DNA of 64,000 nucleotides, taken from the NCBI RefSeq assembly GCF_001719165.1, contig NZ_CP017057.1, positions 2,170,001 through 2,234,000 on the forward strand. Direction: 5' to 3'. Origin of the DNA: Erythrobacter litoralis (lineage in GTDB: Bacteria > Pseudomonadota > Alphaproteobacteria > Sphingomonadales > Sphingomonadaceae). The translations under genes were made by a program, and so were the position numbers. Positions 7,082 through 16,680 of this stretch are shown here, one piece after another. The notes below the pieces were generated by a model. It saw only the letters and a list, made by a program, of their open reading frames with translations, did no database searches and was not told the origin of the DNA. The number at the start of each line of letters is the position of its first letter. The first letter of the stretch is position 1.

Positions 7082-8695
7082 CTAACGTGACAGCGCCTCG
7101 GCGATCAGTTTCCTCGTCGGCTCGATCCCGTAAAGCGCGATGAAGCTGCCCATCCGCGGCCCCTGCGCGGAGCCCAGCAGCGTCTGGTAGAGCGCCTGGA
7201 ACCAGTCGCGCAGCGAGCCGAAGCCGAATTCCTCGCGCTTGCCGATTTCGTAGACGATGGTCTGGAGATCCTCCGCCGCCATGTCGGCCGGCACCGCGCC
7301 AAGTTCCGCATCGAGAGCGCGCAGCGCCTCGGCCTCGGCAGGCGTCGGCGCGCGCTTGACCAGCGTGGGCGCGACGAAATCGCGGTTGTAGGCAAGTGCC
7401 TTGTCGACGAGGAGATCGAGCGCCGGGTGCGCGGCCGGGTCCGCGTCCTCGATGTAGTTCGCAAGATAGGACCACACCGCCTCGCGGCTGCCTTCGGCCC
7501 CCAGCACGCCGACGAGATTGAGCAGCAGGCTGAATGGCACAGGCAGCTTGTCGCCCGCGCCGGGCGCATCGGGCCCGTCCACCGCCGCGTTCGCGCGCAG
7601 GAGGTGCCAGACGGGGTTGCCAAGCTGCTTGTCGAGTTCCTGTTCGGGCAGCTTCTCGCGGAATTGCCAGTAATCGTCGATCGCCTTGGGGATAACGCCC
7701 GCGTGGAGCTGTTTCGCGCTCTTGGGATTGGCGAAGATGTAATAGCCGAGGCTCTCCTCGCTGCCATATTGCAGCCATTCCTCGATCGACAGGCCATTGC
7801 CCTTCGACTTCGAGATCTTCTCGCCCTTCGCATCGAGGAACAGCTCGTAGATCAGCCCTTCCGGCTTGTTCCCGCCGAGCACGCGGGCGATCTTGCCCGA
7901 CTGCACGCCGCTGTCGGTCAGGTCCTTGCCGTACATCTCGTAATCGACGCCGAGTTCGACCCAGCGCATCGCCCAGTCGACCTTCCACTGGCACTTGGCC
8001 TTGCCGCCCAATGCGCTCTGTTCGACTTGCGTGCCGTCTTCGTCGGTGAAGCGGATCAGGCCCGCATCGGCATCGACCACCTCGATCGGCACCTGCAGGA
8101 CCGCGCCGGAGGTCGGGCTGATCGGCATGAGCGGGGAATAGGTCCTGCGCCGTTCCTCGCCCAATGTCGGCAGCATGATGTCCATGATCGCGTCGAAGCC
8201 GCGCAGCACCTTGCGGATGCCCTCGTCAAAGCCGCCTGCATTGTAGCGGTCGGAGGAACTGACGAATTCGTAGTCGAAACCGAACCGGTCGAGAAATTCG
8301 CGCAGGCGGGCATTGTTGTGGTGGGCAAAGCTTTCATGCGTGCCGAAGGGATCGGGGATGCGCGACAGGGGCTTGCCGAGATGTTCGGCCAGCATCTCGC
8401 GGTTCGGCACGTTGTCGGGCACCTTGCGCAGCCCGTCGAGATCGTCGCTGAACGCCACCAGCCGCGTCGGCGCGCCGCCGGTCAGCGCCTCGTAGGCGCG
8501 GCGCACCAGCGTCGTCCTCAGCACTTCCTGGAAGGTGCCGATATGCGGCAGGCCCGACGGGCCGTATCCGGTCTCGAACAGCACCGGCTCGCCTCCGGGC
8601 TTGCCGTCCCTCAACCGTTTCGCGAGGCGCTGTGCCTCCTGGAACGGCCAGGCCTTGGAACTTTGCGCTGCGGCTATGAAGGTGCTGTCACTCAT
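7082..8695 (-). CDS. lysS: Lysyl-tRNA synthetase, class I
   Basis: Charges tRNA-Lys with lysine. 537 aa from ATG 8695 (an extra 22 upstream residues in the same frame look unconserved). This is the class I, archaeal-type LysRS, unrelated to the class II LysS of E. coli: HIGT at 51-54 within GPSGLPHIGTF, and KISKS at 293-297 for the KMSKS loop, followed by SIEEWLQYGS typical of the family. Class I LysRS is the usual form in Alphaproteobacteria. Divergent from the helicase gene over about 120 bp, convergent with the P4H gene. Confidence 0.95.
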   Translation of the reverse strand: MSDSTFIAAAQSSKAWPFQEAQRLAKRLRDGKPGGEPVLFETGYGPSGLPHIGTFQEVLRTTLVRRAYEALTGGAPTRLVAFSDDLDGLRKVPDNVPNREMLAEHLGKPLSRIPDPFGTHESFAHHNNARLREFLDRFGFDYEFVSSSDRYNAGGFDEGIRKVLRGFDAIMDIMLPTLGEERRRTYSPLMPISPTSGAVLQVPIEVVDADAGLIRFTDEDGTQVEQSALGGKAKCQWKVDWAMRWVELGVDYEMYGKDLTDSGVQSGKIARVLGGNKPEGLIYELFLDAKGEKISKSKGNGLSIEEWLQYGSEESLGYYIFANPKSAKQLHAGVIPKAIDDYWQFREKLPEQELDKQLGNPVWHLLRANAAVDGPDAPGAGDKLPVPFSLLLNLVGVLGAEGSREAVWSYLANYIEDADPAAHPALDLLVDKALAYNRDFVAPTLVKRAPTPAEAEALRALDAELGAVPADMAAEDLQTIVYEIGKREEFGFGSLRDWFQALYQTLLGSAQGPRMGSFIALYGIEPTRKLIAEALSR

Positions 8696-8814
8696 GGCGA
8701 GCCGCATATGCACCTCGCCTGCGATTGTGCAAGCGCGAAGCGGCCGCAGGGCTTCGTGCAAAGCGGCGCGGGCGCGCGTTTACTTTCGCGCGGCGCTGCC
8801 CCATCTTGGCGATC

Positions 8815-11610
8815 GTGACGGTTCCCTCCACCGCCCCCGCCCCGCTGCCTCTGCCCGCGCTCCATGCCAGCCATGGGGGCAATTGGCTGCGCGCAGCGAA
8901 TGGCGGAACCGAGGCGGTGTCCAAGGGCGATGCGATCATGGCCGCCGCCGATACGCCTGTCCTCATTCTCAACGCGCCGCTGGTCGCCAACCGGCTCGGC
9001 TATCCGGACCTTTCCGGTCTCGACCTGCTCGAAGCCTTCGCCTTCGTCCATCCTGCGCGCTTTTGCGTACCCACCGCGCGCGGCCTCGCCGAGGCGCTCG
9101 GCATGGAACCGCCGGAAGGCGATTCGGACGTGCCGGAATTCCTGCAGCGGGCGGCAGGTGCGCTGTGCGCGGCATGCGAGGAGCCCGAATGGTTCGAACG
9201 CGCCGGGGCGTGGAGCGCGCTGCAATCACTGGAACGGCTGCGCTGGCCGTGGGCACAGGTGCTGCGGCCACATATCGCGCGGCCGGAACGGGCGGAAAAA
9301 TGGCTCTTTTCCGCGCTCCCCGAATGGGAGGAAGCGGCCGAGCGCGCCCCGCCCCGCCAGGTCGACCTTCCCGCCGAAGCGGTCCTTGCCCGGCTCGACC
9401 ATCTGACCGGCGAAGGCGCGGAAAGGCGCGAGGGCCAGCGCGCCTATGCGCAGGACGCGGCGCGCATCTTCGCCCCCAGGACGAAGCGCGAAGTGCCGCA
9501 TGTCGCGCTCGCCCAGGCGGGGACCGGGATCGGCAAGACGCTGGGCTATCTTGCCCCCGCCTCGGCCTGGGCGGAGGCATCCGGCGGGACCGTGTGGGTA
9601 TCGACCTATACCAAGAACCTGCAACGCCAGCTGCGCAGCGAAAGCCGCCGCGCATGGCCGCTCAAACGCCCCGACGGATCGCCGCCCGTTGTCGTGCGCA
9701 AGGGGCGTGAGAACTATCTGTGCCTGCTCAATCTAGAGGACGCGCTGCAAGGCGGTTTTGCCGGCCGGCCGGCAATCCTCGCGCAACTGGTCGCGCGCTG
9801 GGCCGCCTTCACCCGCGACGGCGACATGATCGGCGGCGATCTGCCCGGCTGGCTGGGCACGCTGTTTCGCAGGCGCGGGATCGCCGCCCTCACCGACCAG
9901 CGCGGCGAATGCGTCTATGCGGGCTGCCCGCATTACCGCAAATGCTTCATCGAACGCGTCGGGCGCGAAAGCGCGAATGCCGACCTCGTCATTGCCAATC
10001 ACGCGCTCGTGATGATCAACGCCGCCCGGGGCAGGGACCACGCCCAGCGCCCGACCCGCATCGTCTTCGACGAAGGTCACCACGTCTTCGAAGCCGCCGA
10101 TTCCACCTTCGCCGCGACGCTTTCGGGGCAGGAGGCGATCGAACTGCGCCGCTGGATCATCGGGCCGGAAAAGAAGGCACGCGGGCGCAGGCGCGGTCTC
10201 TCCGCGCGGCTGGCGGACGTCGCCAGCTATGACGAGGCCGGCGGCGAGGCGATCGATGCGGCGAGCGAAGCGGGCAAGCTGCTCCCCTCCGACGGATGGC
10301 TGCAAAGACTGGTCGAGGGCGAACCTTGGGGACCGCTGGAGAAACTGCTCTTCGCGGTCCGCATCATCACCTATGCCCGCGATGAAAGCGGCGGGCAGGA
10401 AGCGGGCTACGGCATTGAGACCGAGGCTTCGGTCCTGCCGGGCGAGGTGATCGAGGCGGCAGGCGCTGCAGCGGAGGCGCTCGCCGCGATCCGCGTGCCG
10501 CTGATCCGGCTCGGCGGCAGGCTGGAGGCGATCATCGCCGATCCGCCGGACTGGCTGGATGGTCAGGGCCGCGCCCGGATCGAGGGGGCGCGCCATTCGC
10601 TCTCGTGGCGGGTCGAACTGCTCGCCGCATGGGAGGCCCTGCTCGATCGGCTCGGCGGGCCGGCCGATCCCGAATTCGTCGACTGGCTCGCGGTAGACCG
10701 CAACGACGCGCGCGAATTCGACGTGGCGATCCATCGCCGCTGGCTCGACCCGATGAAGCCCTTTGCCCGCGTCGTGCTGGAACCCGCGCACGGAGTGATG
10801 CTGACAAGCGCCACTCTCACCGACCGGATAGGCAGCGCAACGGGCGATTCCCGGGGCGCGGAATGGGACAGCGCGATCGCGCGCTCGGGCGCGGCGCATG
10901 TCGACTGCGCGCCGATGCTGACCAGTGCGAGCAGCCCGTTCGACTATGCCAGCCGCGCCGAGGTCCTGATCGTCACCGATATCCGCAAGGGCGACCTGCC
11001 CGCCCTCGCCGGGGCCTATGCGCGGATCATCGAGGCGTCCGAAGGCGGCGTGCTCGGCCTGTTCACCGCGATCCGGCGGATGCGCGCGGTCCATGGGCGC
11101 ATCGCCGACCGGCTCGCCCGCGCAGGGCTCCCGCTCTACGCCCAGCATGTCGACCCGATCGACACCGGCACGCTGGTCGACATCTTCCGCGACGATCCCC
11201 GCGCGAGCCTGCTCGGCACCGATGCGCTGCGCGACGGGGTCGACGTGCCGGGACGGTCGCTGCGCTGCGTCGCCCTTGAATCGGTGCCCTGGCCGCGCCC
11301 GGACATCCTCCACAAGGCCCGCCGCGCCGCCGCTGCCGAGGCCGGGGGATCGGGCAGCCAGTACGACGATCGCATCATCCGCGCGAAACTCGCGCAAGGG
11401 TTCGGAAGGCTGATCCGGGGCAAGGAGGATGCGGGCCATTTCATCGTCCTTTCGCCGGCCTTCCCTTCGCGCCTGCTCTCGGCCTTTCCCGAAGGCACGG
11501 CGATCCGGCGAGTGACTCTCGACCAGGCGCTGGCGCGCATTTCGGCGGGCCTGATCGGCCCCGACGAGCCTGCGGAAGCGGGCATCGAAAACGAGGAGGC
11601 GCGGACATGA
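8815..11610 (+). CDS. DinG/XPD-family superfamily 2 ATP-dependent DNA helicase
   Basis: About 931 aa from a GTG at 8815; the same frame also offers ATG 8725, but that would leave almost no room for the divergent lysS promoter. Walker A (AGTGIGKT) is near residue 236 and the Walker B/DEAH box appears as DEGHH near 418. Four Cys at about 303, 366, 371 and 377 (LCLL; GECVYAGCPHYRKC) fit the 4Fe-4S cluster of XPD/DinG/YoaA helicases. The C-terminal half carries SATL, a GTDALRDGVDVPG motif V and a QGFGRLIR motif VI. Expected role: 5'-3' unwinding in repair or R-loop removal. The ~200-residue N-terminal extension before the helicase core has no motif I recognise. Confidence 0.88.
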   Translation: MTVPSTAPAPLPLPALHASHGGNWLRAANGGTEAVSKGDAIMAAADTPVLILNAPLVANRLGYPDLSGLDLLEAFAFVHPARFCVPTARGLAEALGMEPPEGDSDVPEFLQRAAGALCAACEEPEWFERAGAWSALQSLERLRWPWAQVLRPHIARPERAEKWLFSALPEWEEAAERAPPRQVDLPAEAVLARLDHLTGEGAERREGQRAYAQDAARIFAPRTKREVPHVALAQAGTGIGKTLGYLAPASAWAEASGGTVWVSTYTKNLQRQLRSESRRAWPLKRPDGSPPVVVRKGRENYLCLLNLEDALQGGFAGRPAILAQLVARWAAFTRDGDMIGGDLPGWLGTLFRRRGIAALTDQRGECVYAGCPHYRKCFIERVGRESANADLVIANHALVMINAARGRDHAQRPTRIVFDEGHHVFEAADSTFAATLSGQEAIELRRWIIGPEKKARGRRRGLSARLADVASYDEAGGEAIDAASEAGKLLPSDGWLQRLVEGEPWGPLEKLLFAVRIITYARDESGGQEAGYGIETEASVLPGEVIEAAGAAAEALAAIRVPLIRLGGRLEAIIADPPDWLDGQGRARIEGARHSLSWRVELLAAWEALLDRLGGPADPEFVDWLAVDRNDAREFDVAIHRRWLDPMKPFARVVLEPAHGVMLTSATLTDRIGSATGDSRGAEWDSAIARSGAAHVDCAPMLTSASSPFDYASRAEVLIVTDIRKGDLPALAGAYARIIEASEGGVLGLFTAIRRMRAVHGRIADRLARAGLPLYAQHVDPIDTGTLVDIFRDDPRASLLGTDALRDGVDVPGRSLRCVALESVPWPRPDILHKARRAAAAEAGGSGSQYDDRIIRAKLAQGFGRLIRGKEDAGHFIVLSPAFPSRLLSAFPEGTAIRRVTLDQALARISAGLIGPDEPAEAGIENEEART

Positions 11611-12239
11611 TAGGCGATCTCGACAGCGCGCTGAGGGCAGTCGCGATCGGCGCCTGGCTGCTCCTGCTCGCGCAATATGCGGGCGTTGCGATGCGGGGCG
11701 AACTGCGCCTGCCGCTCGCGCTCATCGTGCTCGCGAACATCGCCGCGATGCTGGCGGGCGGGGGCCTGCTGCTGGCGTCGAGCCCGGCCGAGTCCGTCAT
11801 CCTGATGCTCGCCGCGCTCGCGCCGTTCGCTGTCTGGCTTTCCGTCCTGCGACTGATCGGGCAGGGACCGGAGCCGCGCACCGCTCTTGTCGCGGCGCTG
11901 GCGGTGGGGGCTAGCTGGGCCGCGGTGCGCTATGCCGGACCTGCGGGCGAACCCGCCTTCTATGCGCTGCGGGTCCTGTCCTTTCTCTTCGCCGCCGACA
12001 TCGTCAGGGCGGCAATGGCGGGCCGCGCACGCGACACGGTCCCCGCCCGCCGCGCGCTGCGCAGCTGGCTCGCCCCGCTCGCCGCGCTGCAGGCCGGGCT
12101 TGCGCCTCTTGCCGGTATCATCCTCGGCCCGGGCGCGTTTCCCGCTCCGATCTCACTGGCCCATGCCGCGCTCACGCTGACGCTCGCGATCCTGCTCGCG
12201 CTCGCCCTGTTCGTTCCCGAGCGCGCCCTGCTCGACTGA
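11607..12239 (+). CDS. Hypothetical multi-pass membrane protein coupled to the helicase gene
   Basis: 210 aa, extremely Ala/Leu-rich, with about six predicted membrane helices and short loops (for example an Arg-rich loop GRARDTVPARRALRSW near 138-153). Its ATG overlaps the helicase stop codon (ATGA at 11607-11610), so it is translationally coupled. No motif reveals a function. It ends in PERALLD shortly after the last helix. Confidence 0.72.
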   Translation: MIGDLDSALRAVAIGAWLLLLAQYAGVAMRGELRLPLALIVLANIAAMLAGGGLLLASSPAESVILMLAALAPFAVWLSVLRLIGQGPEPRTALVAALAVGASWAAVRYAGPAGEPAFYALRVLSFLFAADIVRAAMAGRARDTVPARRALRSWLAPLAALQAGLAPLAGIILGPGAFPAPISLAHAALTLTLAILLALALFVPERALLD

Positions 12240-12327
12240 GGCTGCGCGCTTTCCCTTTACAGCACCGGCATGCTCGTGTTGGAGGAGCGTGTCGCCGGAA
12301 TGTTCGCGAGGGAGCGCGAGAGGGTTC

Positions 12328-12867
12328 ATGAAGCTGCTCGGATTGCTGCGCCACGCCAAGTCCGACTGGGGCGATGCCTCCTCACGCGATTTCGACCGCG
12401 GCCTGAACGAGCGCGGACGGCGCGGGGCAAAAGCGATCGGCGCGCATATCCGCGATCACGGGACGAAATGGGATATCCTGCTCGCCAGCCCGGCGGTGCG
12501 GGTCAAGGAGACGCTCGCCGTCGCGCTGCCCGAAATCGAGCCGGTTTTCGACACGCGGCTCTATCTCGCCGGTTACGAAACCATCCTCGAGGCGGTGCAG
12601 AATCATGCCGCCGACACCCCCAAGGAACCGGGCGCGATGCTCGTCTCGGGACACAATCCGGGCCTGCAGGAGCTGATCCTCGAACTCGTTTCACCGAGCC
12701 ATGAAAGCGACCTGTTCCGCGAGGCCGCGATCAAGTTCCCGACCGCCGCCTACGCCATCCTCGAATGCCCTGTCGATTCGTGGGCGGACCTGCGCCCGCG
12801 CACGGCGAAGCTCGCCCATTTCGCGCGGCCCCGCGATCTCGACCCCGAGCTGGGTCCGCAGCGCTAG
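12328..12867 (+). CDS. sixA: SixA-type histidine phosphatase
   Basis: 179 aa from ATG 12328 with GAGAGG upstream. Histidine phosphatase superfamily: the catalytic RH pair is in LLRHAKSDW at the N terminus, followed by RGLNERG, ASPAVRVKET and the second His in VSGHNPGL. This arrangement and length match SixA-like phosphohistidine phosphatases, known in E. coli to remove phosphate from histidine phosphotransfer domains. The real substrate here is not shown by context. Overlaps the convergent methyltransferase gene by 4 bp. Confidence 0.87.
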   Translation: MKLLGLLRHAKSDWGDASSRDFDRGLNERGRRGAKAIGAHIRDHGTKWDILLASPAVRVKETLAVALPEIEPVFDTRLYLAGYETILEAVQNHAADTPKEPGAMLVSGHNPGLQELILELVSPSHESDLFREAAIKFPTAAYAILECPVDSWADLRPRTAKLAHFARPRDLDPELGPQR

Positions 12868-13601
12868 GACGGGCGCGCGGTCAGGAATGCCATGTTGCCC
12901 TCGCGCCGCGCCGCGATCGGCCTTGCCAGCCTGGATGCCGAATCCTCCAGCCGCGCTACCAGTTCCGCCAGCCGCCGGGGTGCGGCGACCTCGCCAGCGC
13001 GGTGCAGCGCGCCGAGATAGAGCCGCCCGGGGCCGCGATCCGCGACGAGACTGCTCGCGAAAACCTGCCCGCCGGGGACGGTGACCCGCGCCAGTTCGCG
13101 CGCGCGCGCGGCGATGTCCTCGAACAGATGCAGCACGCCCTGAGCGAGGACCGCGCCGAACGCGCCGTCGATGAACGGCAGGTCGAACAGGTCGGCCTGG
13201 AGGAACAGCACATGGTCCGGCACGCCCCCGGCCACGCGTCCGATCCGCTCACGCGCCGCCGCCAGCATGTCGAGCGACAGGTCCACCAGCATGGTCGGCC
13301 GCCCGGAACGCGCATGAACCCCGGCGGTCGAGACGAGCGTCCCGCAGCCCGCATCGAGGAGCGCTCCGGTCCCGCTTTCCGACGCGGCGTGCGCGAATTC
13401 CTCGTAAGACGCAGGTGAGGTGCCCCAGGCGAGCCGGTTGTAGAGCGCATTTCCGATCAGCGCGTCGTAAAGCCGCGCGCGCCCGTCATAGGACTGTCCT
13501 TCGACAGGGCGGGAAAGCGCGGACCAGATCCCCGGCCTTGCCTCGATCGGCTCGATCCCCGGCGCGAAGAGGTCGCGCAAATCCTTCGCCCCGTCCGTCA
13601 T
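12864..13601 (-). CDS. Class I SAM-dependent methyltransferase
   Basis: 245 aa from ATG 13601 (the frame runs 52 residues further upstream but without family features). Rossmann methyltransferase core: motif I reads LLDAGCGTL (slightly diverged from DxGxGxG), motif II LVDLSLDML, motif III LQADLFDLPF, motif IV VLAQGVLHL, then the post-motif VPGGQVF. UbiE/MenG-like in style, but the substrate cannot be read from sequence. It lies 19 bp downstream of the SRAP gene on the same strand, and may share a transcript with ubiA-SRAP. Confidence 0.82.
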   Translation of the reverse strand: MTDGAKDLRDLFAPGIEPIEARPGIWSALSRPVEGQSYDGRARLYDALIGNALYNRLAWGTSPASYEEFAHAASESGTGALLDAGCGTLVSTAGVHARSGRPTMLVDLSLDMLAAARERIGRVAGGVPDHVLFLQADLFDLPFIDGAFGAVLAQGVLHLFEDIAARARELARVTVPGGQVFASSLVADRGPGRLYLGALHRAGEVAAPRRLAELVARLEDSASRLARPIAARREGNMAFLTARPS

Positions 13602-13620
13602 CGCCCTGCCCTTTCGCCCG

Positions 13621-14250
13621 TTACAGCAGGCTCTGCTGCGTCCCCCGGCCCTTGACCCAGCTTTCATCGGTGCGATCGAGCGCGATGTCGCCGCCCCACG
13701 GCCGGCAGAGCGCCTTCGCCTCCTCGGGCGAGCCCTGCACCCAGCCCGCATAGTCATCCGGCGCGAGGAGGACGGGCATGCGGGTATGCACGTCCTCGGC
13801 GGCAGAGCTGGCGCTTTCGGTCATCACCATCGAATAGCATGCGCCCCATTCCTCGCTTTCCCGCCACACGCCCGCCGCGGCGAAGATCGGTGCATCGGGC
13901 AGGGAAAGCCATGTCCGGGTCTTGGCGCCTTTCGGCCCTTCCGCCTCGGCCCAGCCGGTAAGCGGGATGAGGCAGCGCCGCTCCTCGAAGGAATATCGCC
14001 AGAAGAAGCTGTCCAGCTTGTCGGTGCGGCAATTGTTGACCGGCTTGGGCTTCAAGGGCTGGCCGCTCCTGCCCTTCATCACGAGCGGAAAGCCCCATAC
14101 CATCGCGCGCACCTGTCCTCCGGCAGCGACGAGGCCGGGATAGCCGGGATAGACCTCTTCGCCATGGTTCGCCCCGCCAGCCGCGTTCACCGCGTCGAAC
14201 CAGGCGGCGACCTCGTCCGCGTTCTTGGTCATGCGGTAGAGGTTGCACAT
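13621..14250 (-). CDS. SOS response-associated peptidase (SRAP, YedK/HMCES family)
   Basis: Cross-links covalently to abasic sites in single-stranded DNA, shielding them. 209 aa. Start fixed by the obligatory Cys2 after Met removal (MCNLYRMTKN). Other active-site residues: Asn72/73 (VNNCRTD, replacing the usual NAR), Glu102 (GWAEAEG) and His155 (HTRMPVLL). The fold strands AMVWGFPL and RCLIPLTGW match the family. Its ATG shares one base with the ubiA stop codon (TGATG), so it is co-transcribed with ubiA. A longer open frame upstream overlaps ubiA and is not coding. Confidence 0.92.
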   Translation of the reverse strand: MCNLYRMTKNADEVAAWFDAVNAAGGANHGEEVYPGYPGLVAAGGQVRAMVWGFPLVMKGRSGQPLKPKPVNNCRTDKLDSFFWRYSFEERRCLIPLTGWAEAEGPKGAKTRTWLSLPDAPIFAAAGVWRESEEWGACYSMVMTESASSAAEDVHTRMPVLLAPDDYAGWVQGSPEEAKALCRPWGGDIALDRTDESWVKGRGTQQSLL

Positions 14251-15164
14251 CAGGCGAACCCCACCACGAAACACGCCGCCGCCATCAGCGCGCCCGCCCA
14301 GCGGTTCGAACGGAAGCGCTCGAGCGGATTGGCGGGGTCCTCCGCATCGAGTGTTGCGACCTGCCATGCGAGGTGACCCGCGACCGGGAGCAGGGCGGCG
14401 AGCGCCAGCGGATCGGGCCTGAAAAGCCAGAAGCCGAGCGCCCACAGCCCGATCGTCGCGGCATAGAATCCCGCTATCCCCGCATGGACCCGGGCGCCCA
14501 TGGCAAGCGCGGAAGAGCGGATGCCGACCAGCGCATCGTCCTCGCGGTCCTGCAGGGCGTAGATCGTGTCGTATCCGATCACCCAGCAGATGCACCCGGC
14601 ATAGAGCGCGCCGATCGCGTCCCAGTGATCGAGCCTCAATTGCGTCCAGCTCACCAGCAGGCCCCAGTTGAACACCATTCCAAGCCATGCCTGCGGCCAC
14701 CAGGTAATCCGTTTCATGAAGGGATAGGCGGCAACAAGAGCAAGGCTGGCGAGCGCGACGGCTTGCGCCTCGATGCGCAATTGCAGCAGCACTCCAAGAC
14801 CCACCATGCTGAGACAGACGAGCCAGATCCACGCCGTGCGCTTTGACACGCGCCCGCTCGCAACCGGCCTCGCGGCGGTGCGCGCGACGCTGGCATCGAG
14901 CTTTGCATCGACGATATCGTTGTAGACGCAGCCCGCCCCGCGCATCGCGATGGCCCCTGCAAGATAGAGGCCGAGCAAAGCCCCGAGCGCCTCCCACGGC
15001 ACGCCGTATCCGCCCAGCAGCGTGCCGAAGGCGCAGGGCCAGAACAGCAGCCACCACCCGATCGGCCGGTCGAACCGGGCAAGCTGGGCAAGATCGCGCG
15101 GAAGCTGCGGCAGGCGCTCGACCAGCCCGCGATGTTCGGAATCGGGAACGACGTGCTCGCTCAT
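14250..15164 (-). CDS. ubiA: 4-hydroxybenzoate octaprenyltransferase
   Basis: Membrane enzyme of ubiquinone synthesis joining the polyprenyl chain to 4-hydroxybenzoate. 304 aa with about eight membrane helices. Two Mg-diphosphate-binding motifs: NDIVDAKLD (NDxxDxxxD) and YALQDREDD, characteristic of the UbiA superfamily; RFDRPIGWWLLFWP at the start is typical of UbiA itself. The 244 bp upstream (15165-15408), before the next minus-strand gene, shows no convincing gene or RNA to me. Followed directly by the SRAP gene with a one-base overlap. Confidence 0.93.
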   Translation of the reverse strand: MSEHVVPDSEHRGLVERLPQLPRDLAQLARFDRPIGWWLLFWPCAFGTLLGGYGVPWEALGALLGLYLAGAIAMRGAGCVYNDIVDAKLDASVARTAARPVASGRVSKRTAWIWLVCLSMVGLGVLLQLRIEAQAVALASLALVAAYPFMKRITWWPQAWLGMVFNWGLLVSWTQLRLDHWDAIGALYAGCICWVIGYDTIYALQDREDDALVGIRSSALAMGARVHAGIAGFYAATIGLWALGFWLFRPDPLALAALLPVAGHLAWQVATLDAEDPANPLERFRSNRWAGALMAAACFVVGFA

Positions 15165-15408
15165 GCCCCCTCCCTACACATCCGCGAGGCAGAGGCGAAG
15201 GCGGGAATGGGCCGCGGTGCCCTCGCTGGTTCGCGTAATGCAGACGGGGGTGACAGACTGGGAAGGTTCGCCCGTTGGATACGGCCTCGGCGAATCCTCC
15301 GCGCCTGCTTTGGCGTGCTGGATCTGCCTGCGCTCCCTTGCCAAGCCGCCTTTGCGCCCTTCCTGTAGGATCGGGTCCCGCGCGGCCGGCGGGGTGCGAC
15401 ACATCCGT

Positions 15409-15810
15409 TCAGGCGAAAGTCCGGGTTTTCGCGCGCTCTTCGGCGAGCGCCGCGCGCCAGCCGACGATCGCGGCGATGAACATCACGACATTGCCCGCGA
15501 AATCGAGCATCCCGATGGAGGTGAGCACAGGCACCTCGTAATGGAAATACCAGTTGAAGACGAAGAACGGGATCAGCAGCACGGCGTAGAGCGCGAAAGT
15601 CCGCGAAGTCCATTTCGACGCCAGCGCGACCAGTCCGAACAGCACCGCCTGCGCCCCGAAACAGGCGAGCGCGAAACGGGTGATGAAGGCATCGTCGCGG
15701 TAGGCCTCGGTCACGGCAAGTTCGATCACGCTGGCAGGCGCGACCAGCGCCCAGCCCCCCAGGACCAGGAATATTGCGGCGATGAGGAACTGGCAGAATC
15801 GGGCAATCAT
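15409..15810 (-). CDS. Hypothetical four-helix membrane protein
   Basis: 133 aa from ATG 15810. Four hydrophobic segments: ~5-25, ~48-66, ~73-93 and ~100-122. N terminus MIARFCQFLIA, polar C-terminal tail with RTFA. Function unknown. Divergent from rsmE with only 39 bp between the starts, so the two promoters overlap. The same frame stays open far upstream under rsmE, but that part is antisense to a conserved gene. Confidence 0.7.
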   Translation of the reverse strand: MIARFCQFLIAAIFLVLGGWALVAPASVIELAVTEAYRDDAFITRFALACFGAQAVLFGLVALASKWTSRTFALYAVLLIPFFVFNWYFHYEVPVLTSIGMLDFAGNVVMFIAAIVGWRAALAEERAKTRTFA

Positions 15811-15849
15811 GCCTTGCTCGATACCGTTTGCCGCGCCTAGTGGGAAGCC

Positions 15850-16605
15850 ATGCCCGCGACCCCCAACTGGCCTCCGAAAAGCGCCCCGCGCCTGTTCGTC
15901 GAACCCGAACTCGCCGCCGGGCAGCAGCGCGTGATCGAGGGCAATCCCGCCCATTACCTGGCCCGCGTCATGCGCGTCGCGCCGGGCGATGCCGTCATCC
16001 TGTGCGACGATGCGACCGGCGAATGGGCCGCGCGCGTGGTGGAGGCGGACAAGCGCAGCGTCACTCTCGAAGTGGCGGAACGCCTGCGCGAACGCGAAGA
16101 GGTGCCCGACCTCTGGCTGTGCCCGGCGCTGCTCAAGAAGGACCGCTTCGACCTCGTGCTCGAAAAGGCGACCGAACTGGGCGCCGCGCGCATCCAGCCC
16201 GTCCTCACCCGCCGCTGCGTCGCCGACAAGCTCAATGTCGGGCGCGCCAGCACGATCATCACCGAGGCGGCTGAGCAATGCGCCCGCACCGCGCTGCCGG
16301 AAATCGGCGATCCGGTGAAGCTCGACGCGCTGCTGGGCGACTGGCCCGAAACCCGCGCCCTGTTCTTCGCCGACGAGGATGGCGGTGAGCCTGTCGCCGA
16401 CGCCTTCTGCTACCATGACGGCCCGGCCGCGATCCTGATCGGCCCCGAAGGCGGTTTCGACGATGCGGAACGCGCCGCGATCCGCGCCCATCCTGCCGCC
16501 CGCCCGGTAAGCCTCGGCCCGCGCATCCTGCGCGGCGAGACGGCGGCGATCGCCGCGCTCGCGGTGTGGATGGCCGAAGCGGGCGACTGGCTGGACGACG
16601 AATGA
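15850..16605 (+). CDS. rsmE: 16S rRNA (uracil-1498-N3)-methyltransferase RsmE
   Basis: SPOUT methyltransferase modifying U1498 of 16S rRNA. 251 aa, normal length. N-terminal PUA-like part (RLFVEPEL; HYLARVMRVAPGD), then the knotted SPOUT domain with KKDRFDLVLEKATELGA, the SAM-binding loop LIGPEGGFDDAE and the C-terminal LGPRILRGETAAIAAL signature. Followed after 75 bp by gshA on the same strand. Confidence 0.95.
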   Translation: MPATPNWPPKSAPRLFVEPELAAGQQRVIEGNPAHYLARVMRVAPGDAVILCDDATGEWAARVVEADKRSVTLEVAERLREREEVPDLWLCPALLKKDRFDLVLEKATELGAARIQPVLTRRCVADKLNVGRASTIITEAAEQCARTALPEIGDPVKLDALLGDWPETRALFFADEDGGEPVADAFCYHDGPAAILIGPEGGFDDAERAAIRAHPAARPVSLGPRILRGETAAIAALAVWMAEAGDWLDDE

Positions 16606-16680
16606 GCCTGCACGGCCGCCGCAACTTTGCGCTTCCCACGCCGCGGTCGGTTTTCTAGGGCAACGCACCGGGAGACATCC

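Noticed and set aside
14251..15402. N-terminal extension of the SRAP gene
   Set aside because: The frame is open upstream but lies out of frame over ubiA, and SRAP proteins must begin at Met-Cys.
15174..15404. 76-codon open frame upstream of ubiA
   Set aside because: No ribosome site, Arg/Pro/Thr-rich random-looking product, and no family resemblance.
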